DNA of 34,260 bases from the NCBI GenBank assembly GCA_946478525.1, contig CAMLCH010000028.1, positions 1 through 34,260 on the forward strand, in the 5' to 3' direction. Below, piece by piece: positions 30,912 through 34,260 of this stretch. The DNA is from Snodgrassella alvi_G. Lineage in GTDB: Bacteria > Pseudomonadota > Gammaproteobacteria > Burkholderiales > Neisseriaceae. Position numbers and translations under genes: made by a program. Position 1 is the stretch's first letter, and every line of letters starts with the position of its first letter. The notes beneath the pieces were generated by a model. The model did no database searches and had not been told where the DNA came from. It worked only from the letters and a program-made list of their open reading frames with translations.

Positions 30912-33900
30912 TTAATTGAAATATCCGGTTTTGATTTCATGCCAGCCGAGGCGCTTAAAGGTTATCGCGCATGATGGAATATTTTGAGGCTGACATTTCT
31001 GATTATTGGATGACATACAAATCGGTGGTTTTCGAAAGCAGTTTTTGTTAGTTGGAGGTGAACCCGGTATTTTCTGATTACCAGAAACTCCAGCTTTGAA
31101 ATTATTATATTCAATTCCCGTTGATATTCTCATACCAACTAGCCCACTCATACTTATACTATTGTGAAGTGTAGATTCATTATCAAGTTGGATGTACGGA
31201 CTTTTAGAACCCAGTGCTCCACCGCTACGAGCATCAAACTGAGTTAAACGAGAAAGTGAGGAAGATGTTTCGGTGGTAGTTGTTGATTGGCATGGATCTG
31301 GTGATGATGAATTTGAGTTAGTGTTGTTATTGTTGGTAACATGCAGACCATATGCTCTGGTAATTACGATGCCAGTAGTGAGCAACTGATCAATTGAGGT
31401 AACTACACGCTCACCATCCGTATTAAGATTAAAATACCAGCCTTTATATTGTTCAGACGAAAATGGTTTATTCGATAATTTACCAGTTCTGCCATCTGCA
31501 CTGTAAGTCATGAGTTGTTGTAATAACTGGCTTTTATTGATAACAGTACTATTATCATCATCATGATCATCGTATATGCCATAGATAGCTTGTTGATCTT
31601 TATTGGTCAAATCATTTTGATAAAGATCACTACCAGTGCCGAATACGATAATCACTTTGTGACTAATACGTGAATCATTGGCATTATCATCTGGTTTAAA
31701 TAATGCCGGTGGGGCTGTGATCGGACCAGTAGCTGTAAAAATTTTCTTAACTTTCCATTTATTAGGATTGGGATCGCGGATATCGAAGCGATACAAATTA
31801 CCGTTATAATCGCCGGCATAAACCAGATCCGCAACACCATCATCGTCAATATCATAAACAGTTGGTGTTGCTAATCCGCCCTTGCCGTCAGATGCTGTCA
31901 GTTTTCTGATGAGCGTACCTTTGGCATCATCAATACGCTGAAAGCCGTTAGTTCCAACATCTACTCCCAGTACATCATAAATATACAAGGCTGATTCGTT
32001 ATTTTCACTATTTATTCCCGGATAGTCTAAACCATTATTGATGAATGCTGCTTCACGTAAATGATCATTATAGCCAGTATTAGAAGCATTTTGAGTACGG
32101 TTTACCCGAGTGATAGCTACTTTTGGTGTGCCAATCGTATAGCCAAAAAGGTTGTTAGGGCCACTTGGCGTCTGAAATAAAAATAAGTCTTTGTACCAGT
32201 TAGCGCTGTTGATATTTTCGGCAGCAATTGGAGACTTCGTCACTAAGTCTTGGCCACCAATATTCATGGCAAAAGCACCACGTCCTGCCTGACCCATATT
32301 AGACACCATAAAAATTTGTTTTGGTTTGTTAGGGAAATTAGGCGTTTGAGTGACAGTAAATCCACCATTCAACAAATATCTGTGTGGATGATCAGGATCT
32401 TTTCCATATTTATTACTAGTCAGGTCTTTATAGTAATGTCTGACCAGATCAGTACCATCGGTACTATCACGTTCTATTGCCATTGGCATATAGTTAAATT
32501 TAAGATCATAAGGATTATTATCGTTATTGGCAGCCCTGAATACATATACCATGCCGTCATTAGCAGAGGTAATCAGGTATTTTTGTTTGTTATATTCGCT
32601 GTCGCCAATAGTCTCGATAGGATTATTGATAATATCGCCTATGTTTCTGGTGGAGCCGTAATCAGCTTTTTGATTTCGTTTACGATAATCAAGTACAAAA
32701 TTATACGGTTTATCAAATTCATTAGAATTGCGACTAAACCATTTTAATAAACCATCAAGCCATTCTTTTTGATTTAAATTATAGTTATCAGGAATTTTAA
32801 ATGCTTGATTATTTAGATTTGGTAAGCTACTTGTGCTTAAAGTATACAAATATGAATTTTGACCGTCATTCAATACCAGTTTACGGTTGTTGAAAGAAGG
32901 TTGTTTATTACAAGAGTTTAATTGTTCAGCAGTTTCATTTAAATTGTGAAAACATAACTGACTGCTCCAGTTATCGGTTTCAATTCTAGTTTTAATCATT
33001 AAATTTTGTAGCTTTGTACTGGATTCTCCCAATGTGGGAGCGGTAACTACCACGTCTTGCATCGCTGTAGACGTTTGCCCCTGAATTTCTTGAAATATAT
33101 TCTTAAATGCATCCATCACCTGTTGATGAGAATTGGCATTGAAAAAATAGCGACTATTCGGATTGGTGACAGGATCATAATCTGGCTTGGGAGAGGCACC
33201 AAATTTCAGGTATTGGTTTCCAAAATTACTATCTGAACCAAGGCCATAACCAATAGTGAATGTGGTGGCAGTCTGAGTGAAAGTAGGCGAATGACCCGAT
33301 AAATGTGCTAGTGGATCCGGACTATTCCACGGTTGGCCAGCGTCATCCAACAATTTTCGTTGCACATTACCTCGTAAAGTAAGTCCACTATCAGAAGAAA
33401 CAGGGTTCGAATAGATGAAATTTCCAAAATTTTTGGTTCGAAGAGTGTCTGTATAATACTGGAGCATATATAGCGTATTTGCCCTCCTCAAATAATTGTC
33501 ATCCCTTTTTGATCCGTCAAAATAGCCATCAAATCTGGCATCTGTTATAGGGGGCTTCCAACGAGGAGAAGGTTCGCCATCAGATAATAAAATTAAATAT
33601 GATTTTTGACAGCGATATTTTAATTTATTCATCACGGTATTTCTGGCAATCGCAAATAAACGTGATGTAGTGGGAGTACCACCACGGGCACGTAATCTAG
33701 AAATTCCAGTATTAAGCTGCATAAGGCTATTTGGATCTGAACCCTCAAAGAATTGTTGGTAATAATTACCAACATAATTATTCATTGGCTCTAGACTAAA
33801 ATAAAAATTATCCTTGTAGGTGTTAATGATGTCATTTAGTGTAATCTTAACGTTATTGATTCTATCACCGCTCATACTACCGGAATCATCAATGTAAAGT

Positions 33901-34055
33901 ACGATATTGGGTTTAACTTTATATACGGTAGAAATTGTAGATTTATTTTGTAAGTTCAGAGGAGTATCTGCAAACTTCTGATTGACTGCATATGTAAAAG
34001 ATTGATTTAACAATAACAAGGAAGCTAATATTTTATAATTGATTTTGTTTTGCAT
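30912..34055 (-). CDS. pilC: PilC/PilY1-type type IV pilus tip adhesin
   Basis: PilC/PilY1 proteins sit at the tip of type IV pili and are needed for pilus extension, adhesion and, in Neisseria, DNA uptake. From ATG 34055 the protein has about 1047 residues, the usual size. It has a signal peptide (YKILASLLLLNQSFTYA), then a von Willebrand A-like domain with the MIDAS-type motif IDDSGSMSGD near residues 55-64 and YLILLSDGEPSP. The C-terminal half is the PilY1 beta-propeller with the calcium-binding loop DIDDDGVADLVYAGDYNGNL near residue 735. The frame is open another 28 codons upstream, to 34139, without signal-peptide character, so 34055 is preferred. No poly-G tract is seen in the signal-peptide codons, unlike the phase-variable neisserial pilC genes. 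A strong terminator follows. Confidence 0.93.
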   Translation of the reverse strand: MQNKINYKILASLLLLNQSFTYAVNQKFADTPLNLQNKSTISTVYKVKPNIVLYIDDSGSMSGDRINNVKITLNDIINTYKDNFYFSLEPMNNYVGNYYQQFFEGSDPNSLMQLNTGISRLRARGGTPTTSRLFAIARNTVMNKLKYRCQKSYLILLSDGEPSPRWKPPITDARFDGYFDGSKRDDNYLRRANTLYMLQYYTDTLRTKNFGNFIYSNPVSSDSGLTLRGNVQRKLLDDAGQPWNSPDPLAHLSGHSPTFTQTATTFTIGYGLGSDSNFGNQYLKFGASPKPDYDPVTNPNSRYFFNANSHQQVMDAFKNIFQEIQGQTSTAMQDVVVTAPTLGESSTKLQNLMIKTRIETDNWSSQLCFHNLNETAEQLNSCNKQPSFNNRKLVLNDGQNSYLYTLSTSSLPNLNNQAFKIPDNYNLNQKEWLDGLLKWFSRNSNEFDKPYNFVLDYRKRNQKADYGSTRNIGDIINNPIETIGDSEYNKQKYLITSANDGMVYVFRAANNDNNPYDLKFNYMPMAIERDSTDGTDLVRHYYKDLTSNKYGKDPDHPHRYLLNGGFTVTQTPNFPNKPKQIFMVSNMGQAGRGAFAMNIGGQDLVTKSPIAAENINSANWYKDLFLFQTPSGPNNLFGYTIGTPKVAITRVNRTQNASNTGYNDHLREAAFINNGLDYPGINSENNESALYIYDVLGVDVGTNGFQRIDDAKGTLIRKLTASDGKGGLATPTVYDIDDDGVADLVYAGDYNGNLYRFDIRDPNPNKWKVKKIFTATGPITAPPALFKPDDNANDSRISHKVIIVFGTGSDLYQNDLTNKDQQAIYGIYDDHDDDNSTVINKSQLLQQLMTYSADGRTGKLSNKPFSSEQYKGWYFNLNTDGERVVTSIDQLLTTGIVITRAYGLHVTNNNNTNSNSSSPDPCQSTTTTETSSSLSRLTQFDARSGGALGSKSPYIQLDNESTLHNSISMSGLVGMRISTGIEYNNFKAGVSGNQKIPGSPPTNKNCFRKPPICMSSNNQKCQPQNIPSCAITFKRLGWHEIKTGYFN

Positions 34056-34260
34056 TTTGTTAACTCTAGTTAATTTATTATATTCATCCATAATAGACTG
34101 ATCTTTCGCTATTAGGCAATACTTTTTTAAATTAATCAATATCTTACAAATTAACCAATGCTGTGAGAAATAATGTATATAAAAATTTAATAATTAAATA
34201 TATTTGTAACTTTAAAGAAAATTAAATAATGTATAATCTATCTAATTTATATTAAAAAAT

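Noticed and set aside
32250..32747. 165-codon plus-strand frame inside pilC
   Set aside because: It is antisense to conserved pilC sequence and of odd composition.
1..34260. CRISPR array, complete insertion sequence, prophage, tRNA or rRNA
   Set aside because: Reading both strands I saw no regularly spaced repeat array, no intact transposase and no tRNA-like cloverleaf; without tools a small RNA could be missed.

Overview
The window looks like the chromosome of a low-GC member of the Neisseriaceae, most probably Snodgrassella or a close host-associated relative. The signs are a PilC/PilY1 pilus-tip adhesin of Neisseria type, the rsmI/SIS/dolP neighbourhood, a NlpD-type LysM/M23 lipoprotein, ATP-dependent PEP carboxykinase, a fragment of an Rhs polymorphic toxin, and an inverted pair resembling a Neisseriaceae DNA-uptake sequence. 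Intergenic spaces are long, AT-rich and full of gene fragments, which suits a host-restricted lineage losing genes. The genus call is inference; no rRNA or tRNA gene was seen to confirm it.

Layout. 1-2275: 3' end of an Rhs toxin followed by degenerate coding scraps and one lipoprotein gene whose start is out of frame across an A8 tract. 2276-4219: divergent pair of a metallo-beta-lactamase-fold hydrolase and a GlxA-type AraC regulator. 4604-9173: broken GNAT gene, MFS transporter, SHOCT/LprI-like membrane protein, and a methyltransferase. 9189-11627: small ORF, a badly decayed gene, an NlpC/P60 hydrolase with a small overlapping partner, and a 20-bp palindrome. 11628-14782: an envelope cluster on the minus strand (SIS protein, DolP lipoprotein, single-pass membrane protein) that was tandemly duplicated and then lost different genes in each copy. 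15118-17056: rsmI and nlpD on the plus strand. 17706-20877: pckA and a long decayed spacer. 20878-22366: ubiX, then an apparent aromatic-amino-acid attenuator (promoter, leader peptide with HFFFAYYWYH, terminator), then an unrecognised 193-residue gene. 22583-28797: small lipoprotein, PotF-like binding protein, alaS, mlaC, GlsB-type membrane protein, small secreted protein. 29100-34055: glyA and the large pilC.

How the genes relate. Most are housekeeping or cell-envelope genes in one- or two-gene transcription units, many ended by clear hairpin terminators. Envelope maintenance recurs: dolP, SIS protein, nlpD, NlpC/P60, mlaC, the LprI-like protein and pilC.

The two most notable things are the attenuator-like leader in front of the 193-residue gene and the duplication with complementary decay. 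No CRISPR array, complete insertion sequence, prophage or unmistakable new defence system was seen.
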